DNA from: CAIWHR01 sp963843595
Lineage (GTDB): Bacteria > Pseudomonadota > Gammaproteobacteria > Burkholderiales > Casimicrobiaceae
Length of the DNA: 64,000 nucleotides
Assembly: GCA_963843595.1 (NCBI GenBank)
Contig: CAWJLG010000009.1
Coordinates: 124,001 to 188,000, forward strand
Reading direction: 5' to 3'
Below, piece after piece: positions 55,510-62,845 of the stretch (within the stretch, counting starts at the first letter, position 1; every line of letters starts with the position of its first letter). Under the pieces are notes generated by a model. It had not been told where the DNA came from and made no database searches. It was given only the letters and a program-made list of their open reading frames with translations. Both the position numbers and the translations under genes were made by a program.

Positions 55510-55857
55510 ATGACGAAGGTCTACGGCATTCCCAATTGCACGACGGTGAAGAAGGCGCGCGCGTGGCTCGATGCGCGCGGCATCACTTACGAGTTCGTCG
55601 ACTTCCGCAAGTCGCCGCCCACCTCCACCGACCTCGCGCGGTGGTGCGACGCCTTCGGCTGGGAGACGGTGCTCAATCGCCGCGGGACGACGTGGCGGAT
55701 GCTCGACGCGGGGACGCAGGCGGCGGTCAGGGATCGCGGAAGCGCCATCGACCTGATGCGCGAGCGGCCGTCGGCGATCAAGCGGCCGGTCGTCGAGGCC
55801 GGAGCGGCGCTGCTGATCGGCTTCGACGAGGTCGCCTGGAGCCGGAAGCTGCGCTGA
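55510..55857 (+). CDS. ArsC/Spx-like thioredoxin-fold protein (YffB type)
   Basis: 115 aa. MTKVYGIPNCTTVKKARAWL has a single cysteine at the redox position (CTTVKKA), like YffB and unlike the CxxC of Spx. FVDFRKSPP and IKRPVVEAG are characteristic ArsC-family segments; the RPVV arginine binds the anion or glutathione in relatives. YffB-type proteins are thought to be glutathione-dependent thiol reductases. It is divergent from the peptide operon. TATACT at 55393-55398 could be the -10 box. Confidence 0.82.
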   Translation: MTKVYGIPNCTTVKKARAWLDARGITYEFVDFRKSPPTSTDLARWCDAFGWETVLNRRGTTWRMLDAGTQAAVRDRGSAIDLMRERPSAIKRPVVEAGAALLIGFDEVAWSRKLR

Positions 55858-55933
55858 ACGCCCGGTCGCGTTTGGCCGCCGCGGCGAGTGCAAGTACCAT
55901 CGACATTGCGGCGCGATCATCATCACTCTCGTC

Positions 55934-56134
55934 ATGCGTTCCATCCTCGGCAGCGTCCTCTCGATCATCGTCTGCGGCGGACTCGGCGGCTACGTCGGGT
56001 GGCTCCTCGTCACCGCGCTCGGTCTTGACGGAACGCTCGGCGCGATCGTCGCGGCGATCTTCGCCATGTTGATCGCGGTCGCCGCGTGGGCGGCGGGCTC
56101 CAGCCTGTTGCGCGCTTTCGGGGTCATCGAATGA
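55934..56134 (+). CDS. small Gly/Ala-rich membrane protein
   Basis: 66 aa, two hydrophobic helices (ILGSVLSIIVCGGLGGYVGW and GAIVAAIFAMLIAVAAWAAG) with glycine zippers. It resembles transglycosylase-associated or YmgE/GlsB-like small inner-membrane proteins in composition, but no signature allows a firm family call. Its stop overlaps the start of the hydratase gene (ATGA). Confidence 0.65.
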   Translation: MRSILGSVLSIIVCGGLGGYVGWLLVTALGLDGTLGAIVAAIFAMLIAVAAWAAGSSLLRAFGVIE

Positions 56135-56946
56135 CGACAGACCTGCGCCCGATTGCCGACCGCCTGATCGCTGCGTACGATCAGGCCGCCCAGATCGCGC
56201 CGATCACCGCCGGCGACCCGACGTTCGACGTCGATGCGGCCTACGACGTCCTGCGCGACATCCAGACGCGCCGCATCGCGCAGGGCTGGCAGCCGGTCGG
56301 ACGCAAGATCGGGTTCACCAACCGCACGATCTGGCCGCGCTACGGCGTGTTTCGTCCGATGTGGGCGAACGTATGGCGGCACACCGTGCATTTCGCAGCG
56401 GACGGCCGGGCGCAGCTGCCGGTGGCCGGATTCGCCGAACCGCGCATCGAGCCGGAGGTGGTGTTCAAGCTTCGGGCGCCGGTTCCCGTCGATGGCGATG
56501 CTGACGCGGTGCTGGCGGCGGTCGAGTGGATGGCGCCGGGATTCGAGATCGTGCAGAGCCACTTTCCGGGCTGGAAGTTCACCGCGGCCGATTGCACGGC
56601 CGCGTTCGGGCTGCACGGGGCGCTCGTCGTCGGCACGCCGTTGCCGGTGACGCCGGCCAACCGCGCGGCACTCGCCGCCGCACTGCCGACGTTCGCGCTG
56701 ACGCTGCGCCGCGGCGCCGAGGTGGTCGACACGGGCGTGGGCGCCAACGTTCTCGACAGTCCTGCGCTGGCGCTCGTCCACCTCGCGCGGCTCCTCGCCA
56801 CGCAACCGCAGTTTCCGCCGCTCGCTGCCGGAGAAGTCGTCACCACCGGCACCGTCACCGACGCCTGGCCCATTGCCGCCGGGCAGACCTGGTCATCCGA
56901 CTACGGGGCGCTCGGTCTCGCCGGATTGACGCTGACGATTACCTGA
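56131..56946 (+). CDS. 2-keto-4-pentenoate hydratase-like protein (MhpD family)
   Basis: 271 aa of the FAH superfamily. GWQPVGRKIGFTNRTIWPRYG (near residue 50), RIEPEVVFKL (metal-binding glutamates) and GEVVTTGTVTDAWPIAAGQTW near the C-terminus fit the hydratase/decarboxylase branch. MhpD adds water to 2-hydroxypenta-2,4-dienoate in aromatic meta-cleavage. No other meta-cleavage genes are nearby, so the true substrate may differ. It is a lone gene following the small membrane protein. Confidence 0.85.
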   Translation: MTTDLRPIADRLIAAYDQAAQIAPITAGDPTFDVDAAYDVLRDIQTRRIAQGWQPVGRKIGFTNRTIWPRYGVFRPMWANVWRHTVHFAADGRAQLPVAGFAEPRIEPEVVFKLRAPVPVDGDADAVLAAVEWMAPGFEIVQSHFPGWKFTAADCTAAFGLHGALVVGTPLPVTPANRAALAAALPTFALTLRRGAEVVDTGVGANVLDSPALALVHLARLLATQPQFPPLAAGEVVTTGTVTDAWPIAAGQTWSSDYGALGLAGLTLTIT

Positions 56947-57016
56947 GGCTTACGGCACCGCGAGGCCGCGGGGCGTTCGCGCCGCCGACGCCCGCGCGGC
57001 GCGCAGGCCCGGGGGT

Positions 57017-57274
57017 CTAGCGCACGCGGTCGCGGAAAAGCCACACGATGAGGCCGAGGACCAGTGTGGCCATCCAGCGCGACACGCGCCCCCGATCGTG
57101 CGCTGTCAGTGCCCAGGCCGCGCGGCCGCTGGCGACGGGGGAAGACTCGGCCGAATGGCGCCGGAACGCGATGCCCGGCGCCGCGGCACGCATCCAGTTG
57201 CGCGGCACGGCGGCCCCGGGAGTCGTGTCCCCACGGCCGAAAGGTCCTCCCCGCTCGGCAGCGGCATCCATCAT
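57017..57274 (-). CDS. small C-terminally anchored membrane protein, unknown
   Basis: 85 aa. The N-terminal 60 residues are polar and Arg/Ala-rich. A single C-terminal helix (WMATLVLGLIVWLF) ends with RDRVR. The start ATG 57274 has GAGG 7 nt upstream on the minus strand and overlaps the stop of the next upstream gene, which supports real translation. No family is recognised. Confidence 0.5.
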   Translation of the reverse strand: MMDAAAERGGPFGRGDTTPGAAVPRNWMRAAAPGIAFRRHSAESSPVASGRAAWALTAHDRGRVSRWMATLVLGLIVWLFRDRVR

Positions 57275-57543
57275 TGCACCTCGCGCTTGACGGAGACGGT
57301 GTTCTCTTCGCCGGTACCAGCGTGAAGCACCGCCGCGCCTTGCGCAGGCGTCGACGCGCCTGGATAGCGCGCCGGTTCCGCCGCCTGCACCTGCGTCGTG
57401 GCGATGAAGATCGCCAGTGCGAGCACGAGGCTTACCAGGAGCCCGACGGCGAGCGCCTCTCCGGCGAACTGAGCCAGGTCACGCCACACACGGCCCTGAA
57501 ACGGATGATGCGCGATTCGCTGGGTATTCCTGCCCATGTCCAT
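57271..57543 (-). CDS. small single-pass membrane protein, unknown
   Basis: 90 aa from ATG 57543 (other in-frame ATGs lie at 57609 and 57537). RDLAQFAGEALAVGLLVSLV and LALAIFIATTQVQA form one long hydrophobic segment with a possible signal cleavage after VQA, followed by a polar tail ending VKREVQ. It is coupled by ATGA to the 85-aa protein gene and faces a two-component system. No family is recognised. Confidence 0.55.
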   Translation of the reverse strand: MDMGRNTQRIAHHPFQGRVWRDLAQFAGEALAVGLLVSLVLALAIFIATTQVQAAEPARYPGASTPAQGAAVLHAGTGEENTVSVKREVQ

Positions 57544-57760
57544 GCCCGATTCCCTTGCGTTGGCTCCCGGTGGCGGGTCCGTTCTGCCGAGCGGGCCCTC
57601 ACGCTGCATTGCGCCACGGAACCGGGGCACGTGGTGGCCGGAAAAATGGCAAAGTAACGAAGAATCATGGCGAAAAGATGGCAGCCCTCCGCGGGCTGCC
57701 GGGTGGGCGCCGGCCGCTGCGCTATAGTCGGAGCCGACGCATCACCGCCGTCATGCCGCC

Positions 57761-58459
57761 ATGTCACGTCGCATCGCCATCGTCGAGGACGAGCCCGCGA
57801 TCCGCGCCAATTACGCGGACGCGCTCAGGAAACAGGGCTACGAAGTCGCCGCGTATGCGAACCGCGCCGACGCGATCGCCGCGTTCCGCACGCGCCTGCC
57901 CGACCTCGCCCTCATCGACATCGGTCTCGGCGACGACGTCGACGGCGGCTTCACGCTGTGCCGCGACCTGCGCGCGCTTTCGGCGACGGTGCCGATACTG
58001 TTCCTGTCGGCGCGCGATTCCGACTTCGACATCGTGTCGGGGCTGCGCATCGGGGCGGACGACTACCTCACCAAGGACACGAGCCTGCCGCACCTGACGG
58101 CGCGCATCGCGGCGCTGTTCCGCAGAAGCGACCTCGTCGCCGCGCCCGCTTCGTCGGAAGACGTGTTGACCCGCGGCAAGCTCACGCTCGACCTCAAGCG
58201 GCTGACCGCTTTTTGGGACGGCAAGCGCGTCGAACTGACGCTGACCGAATTCTGGATGGTCCACGCGCTCGCCAGATTCCCCGGTCACGTGAAGGACCGC
58301 GATGGCCTGATGCGCGACGCGCGCATCGTCGTCGACGACAGCACGATCACCTCGCACGTCAAGCGGATCCGCAGGAAGTTCGCCGCGCTCGATCCCGCCT
58401 TCGACCGCATCGAGACCGTCTACGGCATGGGGTATCGCTGGGGCGGCAGCGACGCGTGA
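57761..58459 (+). CDS. OmpR-family response regulator (PdsR-like)
   Basis: 232 aa. The receiver domain (residues 1-120) has acidic pocket EDEP, phosphoacceptor Asp in LALIDIGLGDD, and LSARDSDFD and ADDYLTKD. The winged-helix output domain (~135-228) contains LTEFWMVHALARFPGHVK and VDDSTITSHVKRIRRKF, ending YGMGYRW. The sequence resembles the response regulator of proteobacterial dedicated sortase systems (PdsR). No sortase gene is in the window. It overlaps the kinase gene by 4 bp. TATAGT at 57723-57728 may be the -10 element. Confidence 0.88.
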   Translation: MSRRIAIVEDEPAIRANYADALRKQGYEVAAYANRADAIAAFRTRLPDLALIDIGLGDDVDGGFTLCRDLRALSATVPILFLSARDSDFDIVSGLRIGADDYLTKDTSLPHLTARIAALFRRSDLVAAPASSEDVLTRGKLTLDLKRLTAFWDGKRVELTLTEFWMVHALARFPGHVKDRDGLMRDARIVVDDSTITSHVKRIRRKFAALDPAFDRIETVYGMGYRWGGSDA

Positions 58460-60129
58460 AACGTTTCCGCATCGCGCTCGGCATTCGCGCGCAGCTGCTG
58501 CTCGTCCTGACGGTGTTCCTCGCCATCCCGTGGCTCGGGTACGAGTACGTGCGCGAACTGGAGCGCTTCCTGCGGGATGCCCAGGAACGTACGCTCGCCG
58601 GCACGGCACAGGCGGTCGCGATCGCGCTCAACGAGCGCGCGCGGCTCTTCGACGTGCAGCCGGCGCCGGCGTACGTTCCGGAAGCGCACGCCGTTGCCGG
58701 CGCGCCGTCGGCGGAGGCCAAGCCGCCGTTGCCGCATCCGGGCGCGGTGGCCGAGATCGGTCAGATCATCCAGGGCCTGTCGCGGACGACCGCGCGGATC
58801 TGGATCGTCGACCGCAATCTGAACGTGCTGGCACGCGTGGGCTCGCTCCGAAGACCCGCGGCGGCCGACGCGATCGATGGCGAGCGCGCCGGCTTCGGCG
58901 CGTGGCTCGAACGGACCGTGCTGCACCCGCTCTACGCGCGTGTGCTCAAGCAGCCCACCGAGGAGTTCGGCGACGAAGAGACCGGACGTACGCTGGGCGA
59001 AGCGCGCGAGGTGCAGGGAGCGCTTGCGGGAATCCTCACCACCGACCGGCGGACCACACCCGACGGCAAGGCGGTGATCGTCACCGCGGCTCACCCGATC
59101 TGGGTCGGCGACGAGGTGCGCGGCGTGGTGATCGTCGAGGAGACGGCGAATGCCACCCTCGCCGAGCGCAATCGCGCCTTCGAGCGGCTGTTCAACATCG
59201 TGCTGGGCACGCTGCTCGTCGGCTCCGTGGCGCTGACGCTGTTCGCGTCGCGGCTCTCGGCGCGGATCCGGCGGCTGCGCGACGAGGCCGAACATGCCAT
59301 CGACGCGCAGGGGCGCGCGCAGGGGACGTTCGCCGGCTCGGAGGCCGGCGACGAGATCGGCGATCTCGCGCGCAGTTTCGCGAGCGTCGTCGCGCGACTT
59401 TCGCAGTACGCGAGCTACCAGCACAACATGGCGAGCCGGCTCTCGCACGAGCTGCGCACGCCGATCGCCGTCGTGCGCTCCTCGCTCGACAATCTGAAGC
59501 TGCAATCGCTCCCCGACGACGCGCGTGTCTACATCGAGCGTGCGCAGGGAGGCTTGAACCGCCTCAGCGCGATCCTCACGCGGATGACGGAGGCGACGAG
59601 GCTCGAGCACAGCCTCGCCGACGTCGAGCGCGAGCGGGTGGACCTCGCGAAGATCGTCGCCGGGTGCGTCGATGGCTATCGGATCGCCTATCCGACGCAC
59701 ACGCTGGTGCTGGACGCGCCGCCGGGCGAGATGCCGGTCGACGCCGCGCCGGACCTCATCGCCCAGATGCTCGACAAGCTCGTGGCCAACGCCGCGGAAT
59801 TCGCGCCGGCCGGAACGCCGGTCGTCGTGCGTCTTGCGCACCGGCCGGACGGGCGCATCCGGGTCGCGGTCGAAAACGACGGGCCGCTGCTTCCCGAGGG
59901 CATGGGTGCGCGGCTGTTCGACTCGATGGTCTCGGTGCGCCGCGAAACCGGCGGCGAGGTGCCGCACCTCGGCCTCGGTCTCTACATCGTCCGGCTGATC
60001 GCCGAGTTCCACGGCGGCAAGGCGTGGGCCGAGAACCGCGACGACGGCACCGGCGTCGTCGTCGCCGTGACCCTGCCGTCACCGCAGCCGCAGTCAGACA
60101 TAGACATGCCGGCGCCGGCACCGCAGTGA
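58456..60129 (+). CDS. sensor histidine kinase (PdsS-like)
   Basis: 557 aa from GTG 58456. Membrane helices at ~12-30 and ~250-272 bracket a periplasmic sensor of about 220 residues. A HAMP-like linker (RLRDEAEHAI) and a HisKA domain with phosphoacceptor histidine in SRLSHELRTPIAVVRSSLDN (near residue 335) follow, then an HATPase domain with N-box DKLVANAAEFAP and G2-box HLGLGLYIVRLIAEFHGG. It phosphorylates the response regulator encoded just upstream. The kinase is shorter than the ~700 aa reported for sortase-system kinases, as I recall them. The signal is unknown. Confidence 0.9.
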   Translation: MKRFRIALGIRAQLLLVLTVFLAIPWLGYEYVRELERFLRDAQERTLAGTAQAVAIALNERARLFDVQPAPAYVPEAHAVAGAPSAEAKPPLPHPGAVAEIGQIIQGLSRTTARIWIVDRNLNVLARVGSLRRPAAADAIDGERAGFGAWLERTVLHPLYARVLKQPTEEFGDEETGRTLGEAREVQGALAGILTTDRRTTPDGKAVIVTAAHPIWVGDEVRGVVIVEETANATLAERNRAFERLFNIVLGTLLVGSVALTLFASRLSARIRRLRDEAEHAIDAQGRAQGTFAGSEAGDEIGDLARSFASVVARLSQYASYQHNMASRLSHELRTPIAVVRSSLDNLKLQSLPDDARVYIERAQGGLNRLSAILTRMTEATRLEHSLADVERERVDLAKIVAGCVDGYRIAYPTHTLVLDAPPGEMPVDAAPDLIAQMLDKLVANAAEFAPAGTPVVVRLAHRPDGRIRVAVENDGPLLPEGMGARLFDSMVSVRRETGGEVPHLGLGLYIVRLIAEFHGGKAWAENRDDGTGVVVAVTLPSPQPQSDIDMPAPAPQ

Positions 60130-60149
60130 CGGTCGCTCCTTCGGGCGCG

Positions 60150-61082
60150 TCAGATGCCGCGCAAGCGAAGGCGCTCGATCAGCTGCACCGGGCGGGACCC
60201 TTCCCATTCGCGGGCGAAGGCCGCGCGGAATTCCGGGTCCGCGACGAAGTCCCCCTGTACTTCCGCTTCGGCGCTGCCCTCGTGCGCGTTGCGCGCGGCG
60301 ACCTCGCGCAACGCCTCGGGCGAGGCCGCGCCGGCAAGGCCGGCGAACGCCATGAGCTCGGCGATCGTGCCGGCGTCGAGTGCACGAAAATCCTCGTAGT
60401 AGCAGACGCGCACGTCGTAGGCCTGCGCGAGTTGCGCCAGCGCGAACAGGCTGCCCTTGAGGACCGTCACCCATTGCGCGGCGCCGATCGTCCCGCGCGA
60501 CTGCCGGTGATGGGAGCTCGCCCAGTCGACCGGATCGCGCAGGATGAAGAGGATCTTCGGTGCCCGGAACGCGCCGGCGATCAGCAGCGGCGCTGCGTTG
60601 CATTCCAGCCGCAGCTTGATCGCCGCGTACGGAAGAAGCTGCGTCGCGCGGCCGATCGCGTCCTGCAGGAAGTGGCCCTCGGTGCCGGCCAGCGCGGCCT
60701 GCGTGAAGAAGTCGGGCTCCGACACGATCGCAACACCGGCGGCCTCGAAGGCGCGGAACAGCAGCGTCGAGCCGCAGCGGCCGATCGAGAAGATGAGCGT
60801 CGGCGACGTGCTGCCGTCGGGGAGTTCGTCGACCGGAACCTTGATCACGGTGCGCGCGTGCCGGCGCTGCGCCTGGTAGAAGAACGTGCTGCCCGCGATG
60901 TCGGGCGTGGAGACGCAGAGCAGCAGGCGGTTCGCGAGATCGAAGCAGTACGGACTGACGTCGGGCTCGAACACGCGTGGCAGCGTCACCGGGCGCCCGG
61001 GTCCGAGCGTGAAGTCGGCAGGCTGCGACAACGACGTCGGGTGCGTCGTCCGGGCGAGAATGTCGTGTTCGCTGACGCCCAT
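60150..61082 (-). CDS. sulfotransferase-family protein, tandem copy A
   Basis: 310 aa. The 5'-phosphosulfate loop is IFSIGRCGSTLLFRAFEA (near residue 95) and the 3'-phosphate region is LFILRDPVDWASSHHR (near residue 180), as in PAPS-dependent sulfotransferases. AGAFRAPKILF and VRVCYYEDF are also conserved with its neighbour. The N-terminal ~70 residues (FEPDVSPYCFDLANRLLLC) form a separate small domain shared by both copies. The acceptor is unknown. It converges with the kinase gene. Confidence 0.8.
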   Translation of the reverse strand: MGVSEHDILARTTHPTSLSQPADFTLGPGRPVTLPRVFEPDVSPYCFDLANRLLLCVSTPDIAGSTFFYQAQRRHARTVIKVPVDELPDGSTSPTLIFSIGRCGSTLLFRAFEAAGVAIVSEPDFFTQAALAGTEGHFLQDAIGRATQLLPYAAIKLRLECNAAPLLIAGAFRAPKILFILRDPVDWASSHHRQSRGTIGAAQWVTVLKGSLFALAQLAQAYDVRVCYYEDFRALDAGTIAELMAFAGLAGAASPEALREVAARNAHEGSAEAEVQGDFVADPEFRAAFAREWEGSRPVQLIERLRLRGI

Positions 61083-61102
61083 CGCTGCTCCGCCAGTGAG
61101 CC

Positions 61103-62038
61103 TCAGAGCCGCCGCAGACCGAGCCGTTCGATCAGCGCCACGGGCCGCACCTTCTGCCACGCCTCGCGAAACGCCTCGCGGAACGCCGGATCCTCCGGCA
61201 CGCTTTTCACGGCGGCGCGGGATACGACGGTTCCTTCCTGCGCATCCTTGCCCGCCACGTCGACAAGCTCGGCCTGCGATACACGGGCGTCCGCACCCAT
61301 CCACGCCAGCAGATCGTTGACGTAGCCTTCGGTCAGGTTCCGGAAATCTTCGTAATAGCAGATGCGGACGGCGTAGTGCTGCGTGAGCCGATCGAGCGCG
61401 CCCAGCAGCGCACGCAGCGTCGCCGCAGTCTCGCCGGGGTCGACGGTGTTCTGCGACAGCCGCCGCAGCGACGCCGCCCAGTCGACGGGATCGCGCAGCA
61501 CGTACATGACGCGCGGCGCGCGAAAGGCGCCGGCGATCAGCAGCGGTGCATAGTTGCATTCGGCGCGCAGCTTGACCAGCGTGTGCGGCAGCAGCTGCGC
61601 CGCGCGCCCGAGTACGAGGCGCAGCGACGGATCGCGTGGCTGCCGGCACGCGGCCTGGGTGTAGAAGTCGGGCTCCGAGACGGCGCGCACGCCGGCCACC
61701 TCGAGCGCCTTGTTGAGCAGCGTCGATCCGCAGCGGCCGATCGAGTACATCAGCGTCGGCGACGCCTTCGCCTCGGGCAGCGCGTCGAACGGCACCTTGA
61801 CGACGGACCGGGCGTGCTGCCGCTGTGCCTGATAGAAGAACGTGGCACCCGAGATGTCGGGCGTCGATACGCAGAACAGCTTGCCGTCGTCGAAATCGAA
61901 GCAATAGGGGCTGACGTCGGGATCGTACATCCGCGACGCGTCGACCGGGTGGCCGGCGTCGAGAACGAAATCGGTGGGCTGCGAAATCGAGATGCGATCG
62001 GCGATGCGCAGGCGGACGGTGTGCTCGGTCAGGCTCAC
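61103..62038 (-). CDS. sulfotransferase-family protein, tandem copy B
   Basis: 311 aa. It aligns along its whole length with the next gene: YDPDVSPYCFDFDDGKLFC, STPDISGATFFYQAQRQHAR, YSIGRCGSTLLNKALEVAG, YVLRDPVDWAASLRRLSQ and RICYYEDFRNLTEG. The PAPS loops are intact in both. The two genes are 20 bp apart and arose by tandem duplication. The shared N-terminal domain before the P-loop is unusual for sulfotransferases. Divergence in the C-terminal third suggests different acceptors. Confidence 0.8.
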   Translation of the reverse strand: MSLTEHTVRLRIADRISISQPTDFVLDAGHPVDASRMYDPDVSPYCFDFDDGKLFCVSTPDISGATFFYQAQRQHARSVVKVPFDALPEAKASPTLMYSIGRCGSTLLNKALEVAGVRAVSEPDFYTQAACRQPRDPSLRLVLGRAAQLLPHTLVKLRAECNYAPLLIAGAFRAPRVMYVLRDPVDWAASLRRLSQNTVDPGETAATLRALLGALDRLTQHYAVRICYYEDFRNLTEGYVNDLLAWMGADARVSQAELVDVAGKDAQEGTVVSRAAVKSVPEDPAFREAFREAWQKVRPVALIERLGLRRL

Positions 62039-62085
62039 GTTGCGATTTTCCCCGGGGCGCAGCAGAGTCCCGAACGGTCGCGAAA

Positions 62086-62091
62086 ATTATA
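62086..62091 (-). promoter_or_regulatory. candidate -10 box for the sulfotransferase pair
   Basis: On the minus strand the sequence is TATAAT, 48 bp before the start at 62038, in otherwise GC-rich DNA. No clear -35 element was found. Confidence 0.45.
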
Positions 62092-62466
62092 CGCGGGCGG
62101 GCCATCGCGCCAGCCGCGAAGGAGGGGCCGCCGCCCATCCGCGTCACTGGACGGCCCGACCCGCGCGCCACCGCGTGGCGGCGGCACCGCTGGACGGGCC
62201 GTTGCGCCGATGCGATGATTCCGCAAGCCGGGGTCGCGCGCGGTCGGCGCACGGTTGACCACGGTGCCGTTCACGCGGGCACGGGTCCGGGCGGCGCTGA
62301 CGTGACCCGGCGACCGCAGTGACAGATCGGCACGTCGCTGGCGCCACCTGATCTCGATCAGCGGCTTCGGTCGCGCCGGCGTCTGCCACGCGGCCGTTGG
62401 CCGGTGATCGGCGATAATGTCGTCTCCCGCGCGGGAACCGCCCGCCGCTTGCCCGCTATCCCGCCG
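62092..62466. other. intergenic region, sulfotransferase / DUF486
   Basis: About 375 bp between divergent genes. No convincing gene, RNA or repeat is seen; frames that stay open are Arg/Pro-rich and look like GC-driven artefacts. Confidence 0.5.
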
Positions 62467-62832
62467 ATGAATGCCTTTGCCCCGATCACCGCGCATCCCG
62501 CGCTCGCCTGCGCAGCGTTGCTGACCGTCTCCAACCTGTTCATGACGTTTGCCTGGTACGGGCACCTGAAGCACCTGCAGGCAAGCCCGTGGTGGGCCGC
62601 CGCGCTGATCTCGTGGGGGATCGCGCTGTTCGAATACCTGCTGCAGGTGCCGGGCAACCGGATCGGCTATACGGCGCTCTCGCTCGCCCAGCTCAAGATC
62701 ATGCAGGAGGTGATCACGCTCGTCGTGTTCGTGCCGTTCGCCGTCATGTACATGGACCAGCCGATCAAGCTCGATTACCTGTGGGCAGCGTTGTGCCTGC
62801 TGGGCGCTGTCTATTTCATCTTCCGCGGCTGA
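62467..62832 (+). CDS. DUF486 family membrane protein (DMT-like)
   Basis: 121 aa, four membrane helices. NLFMTFAWYGHLKHL, WWAAALISWGIALFEYLLQVP, QLKIMQEVITLVVFVPFAV and YLWAALCLLGAVYFIF are the standard DUF486 signature. The family belongs to the drug/metabolite transporter fold but its function is unknown. ATG 62467 matches the family start. It is followed 13 bp later by an MFS transporter. Confidence 0.88.
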   Translation: MNAFAPITAHPALACAALLTVSNLFMTFAWYGHLKHLQASPWWAAALISWGIALFEYLLQVPGNRIGYTALSLAQLKIMQEVITLVVFVPFAVMYMDQPIKLDYLWAALCLLGAVYFIFRG

Positions 62833-62845
62833 GCCGCGCTTGGTC

